Assembly (NCBI RefSeq): GCF_954871325.1
Contig: NC_088776.1
Coordinates: forward strand, 10,788,052 to 10,852,051
Reading direction: 5' to 3'
Origin: Gordionus sp. m RMFG-2023
Taxonomy: Eukaryota > Nematomorpha > Gordioida > Chordodea > Parachordodidae
Length of the DNA: 64,000 nt
Part shown: positions 47,994-59,176 of the stretch, piece by piece
Position numbering within the stretch: the stretch's first letter is position 1
How the letters are laid out: each line of letters opens with the position of its first letter
Made by a program: the position numbers and the translations under genes
The notes under the pieces: generated by a model
Told to the model about the DNA's origin: nothing
The model's database searches: none
Seen by the model: the letters and a program-made list of their open reading frames with translations, nothing else

Positions 47994-48194
47994 CTGTAAA
48001 GAACATAAATAAACAACCCTTACCCTCAACCCTGTCAATACTTAATCGGAAAGTAAAAACCCCTCAACTATAAAATTCCCTTCAAATTCTTTATTTAACA
48101 ATATCACAAATTGATAATATAAAAATTAACATTCATATGAAAACAAGTTAACGATAATTATTCAAATTACATTGTGAAATTTTTAAGATCAGTC
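47994..48194 (+). repeat. Dispersed repeat unit U2, copy 1
   Basis: About 200 bp found again in reverse at 52785-52984 (shared AACAAGTTAACGATAATTA, ATTGTGAAATTTTTAAGATC). Confidence 0.7.
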
Positions 48195-48288
48195 CAAGTC
48201 ATCCAATATATTCCGTGCATTCTTGATCTCTTTGTCTTCCCACAATGGCATCCCGTGATCTACTCATCACACTTCCCTCCCCAAGGAA

Positions 48289-48366
48289 AATTAATTGTTC
48301 ATGTCAGAAAAATGACTGACATTTAGTATATTATATTAAATTTATTTCTTCTTTTTTCTAACAGCT
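48289..48366 (+). repeat. Direct repeat, copy 1
   Basis: Shares AAGGAAAATTAATT and ACTGACATTTAGTATATTAT with 49678-49760 in the same orientation; about 80 bp with few differences. Confidence 0.65.
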
Positions 48367-49677
48367 ACAACACATGCCTCGTTCTTTAATATCATGATAT
48401 ATTTTATAAAGATATTCTAAAAAATTAAAGAATCTCTTCACTTCGATTTTGCTTTATCGGAAAGTTCCAGCTCTCTTTTTCACGTTTCCTTCTAAAAATA
48501 GCATTCTATGTGTTCTATGAATATTTAATATTATTTTGATATAATTCATATCTCAATGAAATTACCATAATTAAATTTTCTTTTTCAAAACTGTTGAGTG
48601 ATTCTCTGCAGGTAAATTTTGTTTACCTAAAAACACAATATCTAGAATGTTTGTGTTATAACATGGATATTATTGTGTATCTTTTATTTTCTTATTTATT
48701 ATTTTATAGTTGATGGAATTATATTCTTATAATGAATTTTAAATGTATAGAAATTTATATTATATACAACTTTCATTTAAACGCAAACGCGTTTTTTTTG
48801 AAAAAAAACCTATAAAATAGCAAAATCTAAATGAAAGCCCTCAAGATGTATTGATATGATCTACGTCTACATGATAGAAAATTCGTAGGAAGCTAACCCT
48901 ACTCCAAAATTTTTTCATACATTTCTAAAAAAATTGTGGACTTCGGCAGCTTTATAGTTTGCACATCATATATTAAACAAATTTTATCTTGATCAATATT
49001 TGCAACTACCCAACAAAATCCTTATTTAAACTCTTTCCTGTATCTTAATTTTGACCAGGAACAGAGCATTAGTTATTGAAGAATCAATTAGTTATAACGA
49101 CCCGTAATCTAAAAATTAGCAACGAGTGTGTTTAATCAAACTGTACTAAAATTATTATTTGTGAATGAATGACCTAAAAATTAATTAACCATTAAATTCA
49201 AAATAAATTTCAATTAATAAATTAGAAAATTTTTTCATACCAGTTAATTTTGTTTTTAATCTACAAATAGGGTTTATTTTAACTTTCCACCCTGCTAGCC
49301 TACTCTCCTCTTTGAATGCCTACCTTTGCAATACCCCCTCCCCTCTTGGATGACTACCCCTCCTCAATGCCTACACCCCTTTGTTACAAGCCCCCTTTAC
49401 AAAATGGAGGCAAATGGCTCCTACCTCCCTCACCCCTATTTCATATAGCACTTTTAATATATATAATATATTAAAATGATAATAGAAAATTCACTGCTTA
49501 TATTATTTTAAAGAATATACATATATTTCTCTAAAAATCTAAATTGTACAATTGTAAAAGTCCGCTTTATTCAATAATATAATTAAGATCATAAAAAAGG
49601 CACACAAAGGACACAAAGCAACATCTGTTGTCCTTCACCAAAGCCCCATGTGTTTACTCCTTTCAACTCCCATCCCC

Positions 49678-49760
49678 AAGGAAAATTAATTATCATATCA
49701 GAAAATGACTGACATTTAGTATATTATATTAAATTTATTTCTTCTTTTTTTCAATGGCTA
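49678..49760 (+). repeat. Direct repeat, copy 2
   Basis: Second copy of the repeat at 48289-48366, 1.4 kb downstream and next to the 49935 hAT element. Confidence 0.65.
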
Positions 49761-50776
49761 CAATAATTTCATATTTTATTTCCGATTGGCCTATTTTTTT
49801 TCTTTTCTTTCTGATCGGCCTCCAAAATCCATATTTTTTCCAGTTTCGTGGGCAAATTTACCCTTTTCATTTTATGGCCAGTGCGCCCCCTGATAGTTTA
49901 ATATGTGCAATTCATAAAAATATATCTTATTTATCAGAGACCTGCAGAGGTACCATTTGCACGGCCCGGTTTTAAATTATTTTAAAAAAAATTTTTTTAC
50001 GGCCCGGCCCGGCCCGGCCCGGATTTAAAAATTTAAGGCCCGGCCCGGATATTTTTCAAAAAAACTTTTTACGGCCCGCCCGGCCCGGATTTAAAAATTG
50101 CAGGCCCGGCTCGTAATTTTTTAAAATTATATTCGACCTGGTATATACAAAAATTCACCTATGAGGTATTTTATCATATTTTTCAGCGAGTATTATCGCT
50201 TATTATTTAAAAAATGCATGTAAAAAGCTAATATTTTGAGAATATTATATTGAATTTACAAAAATTATAAAACTATTTATTATAAAAATGGATATTTTGA
50301 GCATATACTATATTTTATATTGCATTTATAAAAATAAAACTATAATATTCATAAAAAATGGTAATAATATTTGTCATATACTATATTTTATATTACATTT
50401 AAAAAAAATAAAACTAATATTTAATTTATAAAAATGGAAAATATTTTGAGAATATAATATATTGTATTTAATTTACTATTTAATTTATAAAATAAAAATA
50501 AATCGCTATTTAAAAAAATGCATGTATAATAAATAGTATTTTGAAAATATAATCTAATTGCACAATATTAATATAATTTATTTTATAATATAAATTTTTA
50601 ACAAAAGAAGATAATTGTATTATATAATATTGTAAAAAAAAATAATAAAAAATGTTGGATTAAAAACTTTCATGACTCAAGGTAAATATAATAAATGCAA
50701 TAAATATTTGACAGTTTGCAAAGTAAAAAATCAGCATGATTGACGAAACCCTATACTCAAGAAAGATATTAAAAAT

Positions 50777-50968
50777 TCACAAGTTATCATGAAGAAAGAG
50801 AAGCATATCTACCTTTTCAGGTTGAAGATTACTTTTTCTTTCTTCAAGAATTCTCCCAGTAGTGGAAAAATTCCGCTCACAGCTTGCACTTAAAGCAGGA
50901 ATTGCCAATTTTGCTAAAATTGGAAATTCGCTTTGATGAGCGGCCCACCACTCTAACAAATTATCCAC
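50777..50968 (-). pseudogene. hAT transposase, C-terminal dimerisation domain
   Basis: EWWAAHQSEFPILAKLA followed by SCERNFSTTGRILEERKSN and a terminal helix is the hAT dimerisation domain. The rest of the enzyme is missing apart from the neighbouring acidic linker piece. Confidence 0.8.
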
Positions 50969-50978
50969 CTTAAATGTT

Positions 50979-51170
50979 TTATCTATTATTTATGTAATTA
51001 TAATATTCATCATCGGGTATTGACATATTACCAGAATTACCATCGCCCCATTTGTCATAAAACGATTCAGTTTGTTTAGGAACAGTCGTATTTTGACTGG
51101 TCGATGGTATTTCATTTACTTCCTGAGTCTCTTGTAATTTAATATAATTTTTTATAAAGTTTTCCGTCAT
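50979..51170 (-). pseudogene. hAT transposase linker fragment
   Basis: A polar stretch (NEIPSTSQNTTVPKQTES, YDKWGDGNSG) directly upstream of the dimerisation fragment, separated from it by a stop. In intact hAT proteins a variable linker lies here. Confidence 0.5.
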
Positions 51171-52047
51171 TTTGCGATCTGTCCCTGACTAGATACGTAA
51201 TTTCTTGAATTTGTGACAGAGAAAAAGAGAATAAAATGATACTTGTGTATTCTAAAAATTTAGATATGAATTATAAAAAGATATATTAATAATACTTGAA
51301 TATTGGGGCTTATTTAAGATATTCCTTTATTTGATTGTTTTGGTAAAATATGTTGTAAAAATTTATATATGAATTATAAAAAAATATATTAATACTTTGA
51401 ATAAATTTGCAGGAAATTAATAATTAGATCGATCTGTGGGTTGTTAGGTAGTGTTAACCATCACCCAATATTATATTAATCATAACTATAATATAATATA
51501 ATCTTATAACAATTAACTCATAATGTAAAAATTTTTATAATAATATTAAGGCCCGGCCCGGCCGGTTTAACTCTCCGGCCCGGCCCGGATATATTTTTAA
51601 AAAAAAATTTAGGCCCGGCCCGGATATGTTTAAAAAAATTTTTAGGCCCGGCCCGGGTATATTTAAAAAATTTAAAAGGGCCGGGCCGGGTTTAGGCCGG
51701 GCCTGCAGGTCTCTGTTATTTATATTAGCAATTGAGATAAGTATGTTTTTATATTGCCGTGAGTAGAGTTGTTAGAGTAGCAGACTACAAATATGGCGCT
51801 ATTTTTTTAAGTATCGGTAGCTAATAGCACCCTACTTTCAAAAATAATAGCAATAGCGGTAGCGGTAGCGTACTTCTTTTTGGATAAGTAGTGCTCTAAT
51901 TAGTTACTTTAAAATTTTATATAGAAAATATATAATTAATTTTAATATTATATTATTTAAATTTAATTTTGAAATCTGCTTTATAAATTTTATATCTAAT
52001 TTATCAAGTAATTTAAAATATAAAATGCAATGGAAGAGAATTTTGAG

Positions 52048-52681
52048 CAGGGACGCGAACCTTTATATAACAGTTCAGTTTGGTTAGGGTTCAATATATA
52101 TAAATTCATAATGGTTACGTTTAGAAAAAATCATAAAAATTCGGTTTAGCTAATTGTAAAGGTCTACAAAAGTTCATTATGGTTATTAAAATTTTTTTAA
52201 AATTATTTTTAATAAAGTTACACCATCATATATGATGATTTCAGTTATTAATTATGAATATTATTTATTTAAATTTTTCCATCATTCAAGTTAATATATT
52301 GTTTATATTATAAAATAGATAAAATTAATTAATTTTTTATTATAATCTATGAAAAATATATATAAAATATATAAGAATCCAAACTCTGTACAAGAATTTA
52401 TTAATGTCTTTTTACCCATTTTCAACCTGATCATAGAGTTTAATGACCGCTCATTAGAAATATTATGGATAGATTTCGATATTGATGGCAAAATTAATTT
52501 GAAAAGTTCAAATTTTGTTATAGTTAAGAATTCATAAATGAGCCATATGGCCACCTTTAATAATGATTTTGCTGTTAGCTATATTACAGGCTGATTCATT
52601 TAAGAATTAATAAGACTCTGATGCAGACCATTTAAATTCCTTCTAAAGGAAAATAAAGTGAGTGAATTTTTATATATTATC
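52048..52681 (-). mobile_element. Truncated hAT-derived copy B
   Basis: The left end CAGGGACGCGAACC matches the end of the complete element at 58550. From 52157 to 52681 it is nearly identical in reverse to copy A. The other end is cut by the small MITE at 52682. No matching target duplication can be found because only one end remains. Confidence 0.6.
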
Positions 52682-52784
52682 AATGCGGCTCATTTAGTCG
52701 ACTCGAGTTAAAGTCGTTTTATCCACTAGTAACTAAGCTCGAGTCGCAGCTAAGCCGACTCAGCTTAGCCGTTTAACAACACTA
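52682..52784. mobile_element. Short MITE of the TAGTGTTG family
   Basis: The right end is the reverse complement of TAGTGTTGTTAAACGGCT, as in the 7490 element. The interior is almost palindromic around GTCGACTCGAG / CTCGAGTCGCAG. The left end (GCGGCTCATTTAG) is diverged. Confidence 0.5.
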
Positions 52785-52984
52785 GACTGATCTTAAAAAT
52801 TTCACAATGTAATTTGGATAATTATCGTTAACTTGTTTTCATATTAATGTTAATTTTTACATTATCAATTTTTGATATTGTTAAATAAAGGATTTGAAGG
52901 GAATTTTATAGTTAATGGGATTTACTATCAGATTAAGTATTGACAGGGTTGAGTGTAAGGGTTGTTTAATTATGTTCTTTACAG
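52785..52984 (-). repeat. Dispersed repeat unit U2, copy 2
   Basis: Reverse-complement copy of 47994-48194 (TTAAAAATTTCACAATGTAA, TATGTTCTTTACAG). Confidence 0.7.
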
Positions 52985-53379
52985 TATGAACGCTATTCTA
53001 ATTGGATTTTTATGCCTAAGATAATTTTTAGCTATCTTTTATTGATTAAAAATTTAATTGTAATAAATATATATACGCTAGATGGCGTCTTACATTTATC
53101 ATTAATATTTGATTATAATTTTTTTAGTCAAAGAAATACCAAAATTCACATGTGATTTAATATTTTGATTTATAAAACTAATAAAGAATAATTTAACTTC
53201 ATAAGGTTTTCACTGCATGGCGATTAAAGTATTCTGACCACACTTGTGTAATTGTATAGGGTCAAAATATTATTTTTGGACTCATCCTTTTAACATTCAA
53301 TAAACCGTAAATAATCATTTTTCATTATAATAATCATATCTAATGTCATTAATATATATCTTTTAATTTTTTTAAGGAC

Positions 53380-54384
53380 ACTTAATTCTTGTCCTCCATG
53401 GTTTTATGTAATTCACCAAACGTTAGGTTTCGTAAATCTTAGACCATCTCATCCTTTCCTTTTTTTTATTTGGCGGGTCGTCTTTTATGCTTACCTACAA
53501 TTTCAAGTCTAGTATCCCTCCTCTCCTCTTTAACTAAACCTACGTGGCCCACTTTCCTCTAACTTAACCTTAAATGGGGCGATCGTATATGTTGTCTTAT
53601 TGGAATCATTCCTCACATGCCAATATGGTTTCCATAGCATATATGAGCATTTTCATTTTGTTATGTCCAGTATCTTTTCTTCTGACTTTTGTTGAATCAT
53701 TTGATTCCCAATATTAATGCCAAGCTGCGTTAACTAGACCATTCTTAGATCTTTTTAATAAGATTGGCTCATAACTCTTCATTTTTCTTAGGCTATTTTG
53801 TCCTTCTTAAATACTTATCGTTTTGTAAGTCCAATTAGAAACTTCAAGAAAACGTCTGTGCCCCACAAATGATCATGCTTAGGTATTCTTTTATGTTTAT
53901 ACCAAATTATATCTCCCTTTTCGTAAAATTCAAACCACCAATTCAGTTTTAATCTTAAAATAAACATTTATTAATGCACTGTTTGGAGTTAATTTTATCC
54001 CTTTTTGCTTATTCGACTCTAACAAGTTATATCGTCAGTATTTTCATTACCCGACTATTAAATCTTTGTAAGCTAGGGGCAACTGAAGAAATTCATATAA
54101 TTTCTCACTGAATTATATTCCAATTGTGAAAATAACTTAGACTTTTCAGAATAACCTTTGATATTTATTTTATCAAAAAGCTTCGGATACAAATATTTCA
54201 CATTCGTTTTCTTTTTTCAGTAGAAAACGTATGGTCAAACTATTTATCATTTGATCAATTATAGGAGAAATTCATAATCACCATACAAGTCTCTGATCTG
54301 TGATTACCAAGTTGATAAAAAATATAAAATTTTGATTGCATATATAATGAAGCTGCCTCGTTACTTCAAAAATTTACAAAAAAG
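53380..54384 (-). mobile_element. Decayed Ty3/Gypsy-like pol fragment
   Basis: On the - strand, weak matches to an integrase C-terminal part (EKGDIIWYKHKR) and to an RNase H segment are visible. The order suits a Gypsy-type pol. It is heavily broken and old, and the hAT at 54385-55246 is inserted into or beside it. Related sequence may continue at about 55250-55460. Confidence 0.35.
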
Positions 54385-55246
54385 TAGTGTTGTAGTGAAC
54401 GAAATTCGTTTTTTTGAAAAAAGGTGATGAACGGCGTTCCTTTTTTTTGACGAACTTTGAACGTGAACGCGTTCCTTTTCTTTGATGAACGCGTTCAATT
54501 TTACGTTCGTTCAATTATAAAAACACTTTTTATTTTTATTTATTTGAAAAATTAATATTAATCCGCATTTTTTAACAAAAAGTCTTATATTTTTATTTAT
54601 TTGAAAAATTAATATTTAATCCAATTTTTTAACAAAAAAGTCTTATATTTTTTAATCAGCTGTTTTTACTTTTTCCTCTTTCATATTGCAATTAACGTAC
54701 CATAACGTGCTATTGCTAGAGAAGATAAGATTAGAGTTTATTAATTGCATGGATATAAATATTTCATCATCAGATTCTGAAAATCAAAATTCAATATTAG
54801 ATGAATTAGAATTAACATGGCCCAAATATCAAAAATATTTCACTGTTTTAAAATCAAAAGGTAATTCAATAGTTTTTAGTATAGCTAACGCTGTATTAAC
54901 TGCCAAGCGTTCATGCCTATCAGATGAAAATTTTGAAATGCAATTATTATTAAAAATCAATAAGAAAATTTTTTTATAAATTTATTTTTTTATCGCTCTA
55001 TTATATTGTATTTATAATTATATTATCAAAATAAAACTATTATTTTTTATCATGGCTAATATATTGTGTTGAAAAATATAAGGCATTTATTTATATTAAA
55101 TTAAATTTTAAAAAAAATTTATCATAAAATTTTGAACGCATGCGTTCCTTTTTTTGAATTTGAACGTGAACGTGAACGCGTTCGATTTTTGTCAATAAAC
55201 GTTGAACGCGAACGCGTTCGATTTTTTAAAAATGTTTACAGCACTA
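54385..55246 (+). mobile_element. hAT-derived element with GAACGCGTTC-rich ends
   Basis: 862 bp with ends TAGTGTTGTAGTGAACG and TTTACAGCACTA and an exact 8-bp duplication CAAAAAAG (54377-54384 and 55247-55254). Subterminal arrays of GAACGCGTTC and relatives flank an open reading frame. It keeps only the C-terminal tip of a transposase and is non-autonomous. Confidence 0.8.
54686..54979 (+). pseudogene. hAT transposase C-terminal remnant
   Basis: The end of this frame (LTAKRSCLSDENFEMQLLL, then KINKK) matches the last helix region of hAT dimerisation domains. The part before it (SSSDSENQNSILDELELTW) is linker-like. The catalytic core is absent. Confidence 0.65.
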
Positions 55247-57660
55247 CAAAAAAGTAAACTAAATTTAACGTTTTAAATTTAGAGCAAATATAGGACAAGG
55301 GGTGTGCCTTCACCATATAACCATTGAGCAAATTTACGTATCCACCTTCTTGTTTCCCCTATTTTGGTACATTCGCAGCTTACTTTTCCCGGATAAATTA
55401 TTTTGAAGAATAAAGCATCTATTTTGTTTGATTCGTTAAGATCAGCTGATGTCTTGTATACTATATATTTTCAAAGAAAATCATTTGCTATGATTTTCAT
55501 TCTTTATATTAACTTATACTTATTTATTTTTTAAAATATGATTTATAATGATACATTGTGTTCATTTTTTTTGTGGAGAAGAGGTGGGTTAAGCGCTGTA
55601 GAAATTTTTTTATTAGATTATTAAAATGATATTTTCGAAAATTGTAAAATACTAAAGCGAATTTTATCATCCTACCTACTCCTTGGTTAATGCCATGTCC
55701 CTCAGGTTTATCACTAGCAAGTTACAATCCAAGGTCGTTTTTGATATAATTTGACGATTTTTGTGAGTCTATATTTTATTTATTTGACACAATTTATTGG
55801 CTTCCCAGAGAATTTTAAAAATTTTAATTATATATTGCTCAAACATAAAGTTTCCTATTTTCTGAGTTAATTATACCAACCTTATAAATCTATTAATAGT
55901 TAATAAGAATCTTAATTATCAAAAACTCGAAGAGAAAAAAATAATTCCTTCTAAAATTCCATTTCACCCCAAATAATTTTATATGTAAATAAATAACGAA
56001 TTTATTTATAAAAGGGCTAAATCAATATTACCGATTTATTTTGAGTTTGTAGTATAAAGCAGATACAACGATAAAAAAAATTGACACTAAAATGAGAAAA
56101 ATGGCGTATGTCCCCAAAGTCTAGTTTAGCATTTATAATAATATGCAATTGAGAGTATTAATTAATAAGCATGTAGATAATAAATCATAAATTCAACATA
56201 ATATAAGAAAAGATGACAATATTATAAAGGACCGGATCCAGGCATAGACTTTTTATATATTTTCTTGGAACGGCAAAAAAAATTGTTATTTTTAAATGTT
56301 CTAAATCGTTAAAATGAGAAACTCGCTCATATCTCTTAGAAAATTTTTAAAAATAAAATTGGGAATATGGATGATATTTCTTCCATTTTAAGTAATTTTT
56401 TTTAAAAACTCAACTTAAATAAAAGTGTTTACTTCCTCTATTAATATTAATTTCAAAATTAGTTAAAAAAAATTTCTAGGAGATATAAGCGAGATTCCTA
56501 ATTTTTAGCGATTTAAAATGGGAACCATTTAGGACTGCATTAATTTAAAAAAAAAATTAAATAGAGATTAAAATATTTTCAATTCTTTTATAACATTCTT
56601 TTAATATAAAAAAAAATGCCCGAAAATTTTATTTTGGATGCAATGTAAATCTCTGGGAAATATGGATATCGACTATATTATGTCCCTTTGATTTAGGATA
56701 TAGAATTCTAATTTTAAATCGTTAGAAGGGCTAATGAACTAGAAAATTCTTTCTTTGACAGGAAATATATTCCAGCATGTATGAATCATCCACACGGTGA
56801 TTTTCAGGCAATTTTGCCTAGGAAGATTTGAAGTATTTTTAATTTTTATCCATTTTTATAAAGGCTTTTTTTAAAATGTAAATCGTAAAAATGCGCGAAA
56901 AGGTTATTGGCAAAAATTGTCTGAAATATAGGGTAGGTTAACCTACACATGCTGAATTCTCATTTCTGGTGACAAAACACATTAGCCAAAGTGCAAACCA
57001 TAAAATGCACTAAAGCTGACTCCCATGTATGGAATCTTTTAATTAATGAAACGTCAATTTAGCAGTATATATACACATCATTAATAAGACATATATACTG
57101 CTTTGTGAATAATTAAAATTTGAAGTCAATTATTTAAAAAAAAATGATTAAAACGAATTATTGGAATAAAATAAATTATTCGGAATTTATTTTTAAATAT
57201 TAATAAAATTGTATAATTATTATTTTTAAGTAAATTTATACAGAAATATTGGAATATATTTATATTTTCATAGTTTCCTTACACCATTTTGAAACCGTTT
57301 TTGAATTTTATTATAAATTTTATCCAAAAAAACAATAATTCAATAGTATAATAAAAGCTTTTGTATAAAAAAAAAGAATGGTTGGTGAAGTAATATTCAA
57401 AAATTATATTAAGAAATATTTTCATCTAATATTTAGATCTGCTCGATTCAGGTTACCTTTTTAAGATTAACAGCCCATTTTATTGGTGAAAACTTTAAAT
57501 TAAATTATATAACATGATAGTTCAAAATTTTTTTTTAACTAATCAATTAAATTTTATTATTCGTACTAATACGAATTGTAAAATAACCTTTTAACTTCTC
57601 ATTTCATAGTTAGCGCGATACGCTGTATTTTTATATTCTTCGCCGCCAATTCGCGCTAGG
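55247..57660. other. A+T-rich stretch without recognisable genes
   Basis: A - strand open piece near 55270-55460 (DALFFKIIYPGKVSCE, RRWIRKFAQWLYGEG) may belong to the decayed retroelement next to it. Otherwise nothing is recognisable. Confidence 0.35.
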
Positions 57661-57773
57661 TTACCCTGTATTCACTGTTAGCACGAATTTGTTGCGAAAT
57701 ATAAAAATATGCTATATTATTATGTATTTTTATATACTTCGCCGCGAATTTGCTCTACTGTGGATGCGGGGTA
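57661..57773. mobile_element. MITE, TTACCC family
   Basis: 113 bp with inverted ends TTACCCTGTATTCACTGT and ACTGTGGATGCGGGGTAA; inner parts (GCACGAATTTG / CGCGAATTTGC) pair as well. It is related to the 54-bp element at 22926. Part of a second copy seems to lie just upstream (57610-57660). Confidence 0.6.
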
Positions 57774-57840
57774 ATGCATTTTAATGTAATCGATCTAGGT
57801 TAGTATTTGTCATTGGGTCTAATCATTTTATATAATGAAA

Positions 57841-58034
57841 GAGAAGAGAAGAGAAGAGAAGAGAAGAGAAGAGAAGAGAAGAGAAGAGAAGAGAAGAAGA
57901 GAAGAGAAGAGAAGAGAAGAGAAGAGAAGAGAAGAGAAGAGAAGAGAAGAGAAGAGAAGAGAAGAGAAGAGAAGAGAAGAGAAGAGAAGAGAAGAGAAGA
58001 GAAGAGAAGAGAAAGAAAGAAGAGAAGAGAAGAG
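57841..58034 (+). repeat. (GAGAA)n purine microsatellite
   Basis: About 190 bases of near-perfect GAGAA units, with one unit missing a G near 57895 and a small change near 58012. All open frames across it are repeat artefacts. Confidence 0.95.
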
Positions 58035-58549
58035 CAATGAAGATACGAAAAAAACAAAAAGAGTAAGTACAGTCTATACTAAGAAGCAATAGAATAGAAT
58101 TAAGTAGGACACGGCCTTAATTAATTTTTTTTGACATCCCTATTTGTCTATTTTTTGTAATAATTAAAAAACGCGATAAATCTAACATTTATTTTGTTTC
58201 ACAGTAGCAGGATTTATTAATATTCCAATTTGTTTTACAAAAACGAATTACACACCATTTATAATATCATTTGTCACAGTTTTTTTAATGCTCAAATATT
58301 GCAAATATAACTGAAATATAAAAATCGTTTTATCTATTCTATCCGTTTTTTTTCAAAGAGGAACTATGAACATTTTGCTAATTATTAACTTTTAATTTTC
58401 TTCGGGAAAGATTTGGCAAATCTTTAAAAAAAAAAATCATCCTCTTTTTAAAGGTTTCTAGCGTAGCTATTTATTAATTTTTTTATCTGTGTTTTGTGAA
58501 GGGTCGAAAAATTAAAAAAAATATAATAGCTCGATTTGGGCAACACAAC

Positions 58550-59168
58550 CAGGGACCCGAACCGTTATTTTTAACAGTTCAGTTTGGCTACAGTTCAGTA
58601 TGTAAAAAATTATAATGGTTACGTTTTGGTTACGGTTCTTAAGAAGAAATTTATAATGGTTCGGTTCGGTTCATCTAATTATAAAGGTTTATAAAGGTTC
58701 ATTATGGTTAGAAATTTTTCTTTATTGAAGCAACACCATCTTCTAATTTATTTTTATTACAAGCATCTATGAATTATATATAAAAAATAATATATAAGAT
58801 TCAAAATAACTCATTTTTAAATATATTATTAGAACGTATAAGTAATATATTTTCTAATATAAATGAATTCCTTTGTGTTCGTTGTGACGATAACACAAAT
58901 TTTTCCCCCGAAAAAGCCCTTTCTACAGAAACTTGTGTTGCGGGAATCGCCAGTACTATAAGAGCAAGTTTATATAATTCTAAATATTCAAATTATTTCC
59001 ATTTCTAAAATATAAAAACTGAACCAGTTTAAACCGTCTAAACCGGTTTAACCGTTTTTTATAAAGGTTCTTTTTACTCCTTCAAAAAACAATTATATCG
59101 GTTCGGTTACGGTTATTTATAACGGTTTATAATGGTTTAAGGTTCGTTACGGTTAACCCGGGTCCCAG
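58550..59168 (-). mobile_element. Internally deleted hAT element with target duplication
   Basis: 619 bp with ends CAGGGACCCGAACCG and GGGTCCCAG and an exact 8-bp duplication AACACAAC (58542-58549 and 59169-59176). The subterminal DNA is rich in GGTTCGGTTACGG motifs. A - strand transposase end remains inside. Copies A (47140) and B (52048) belong to the same family. Confidence 0.9.
58801..58989 (-). pseudogene. hAT transposase C-terminal dimerisation domain
   Basis: LALIVLAIPATQVSVERAF followed by SGEKFVLSSQRTQ is a clear hAT dimerisation motif (the xxxSVERAFS signature), ending at a stop. The catalytic region has been deleted from this element. Confidence 0.8.
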
Positions 59169-59176
59169 AACACAAC

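Larger units (their letters stand above)
46822..49934. other. Repeat-rich region upstream of Nse4
   Basis: It contains a truncated hAT copy (47140-47964), a repeat unit at 47994-48194 and a direct repeat pair (48289-48366 and 49678-49760). The first Nse4 exon and its promoter should be here or beyond, but were not recognised. Confidence 0.4.
49935..51715 (-). mobile_element. hAT DNA transposon remnant with GGCCCGG arrays at both ends
   Basis: 1781 bp with inverted ends CAGAGACCTGCAG and CTGCAGGTCTCTG and an exact 8-bp duplication TTATTTAT (49927-49934 and 51716-51723). Both subterminal regions carry several tandem GGCCCGG blocks separated by A+T-rich spacers. Only C-terminal pieces of a - strand transposase remain, so it is an internally deleted, non-autonomous copy. 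Confidence 0.9.

Noticed and set aside
48200-48290. Possible first exon of Nse4 on the - strand
   Set aside because: A short Met-started frame exists but has no usable donor in phase and no resemblance to Nse4 N-termini.
57800-58092. Several Glu/Arg or Ser/Leu repeat proteins
   Set aside because: All are frames through the GAGAA microsatellite.
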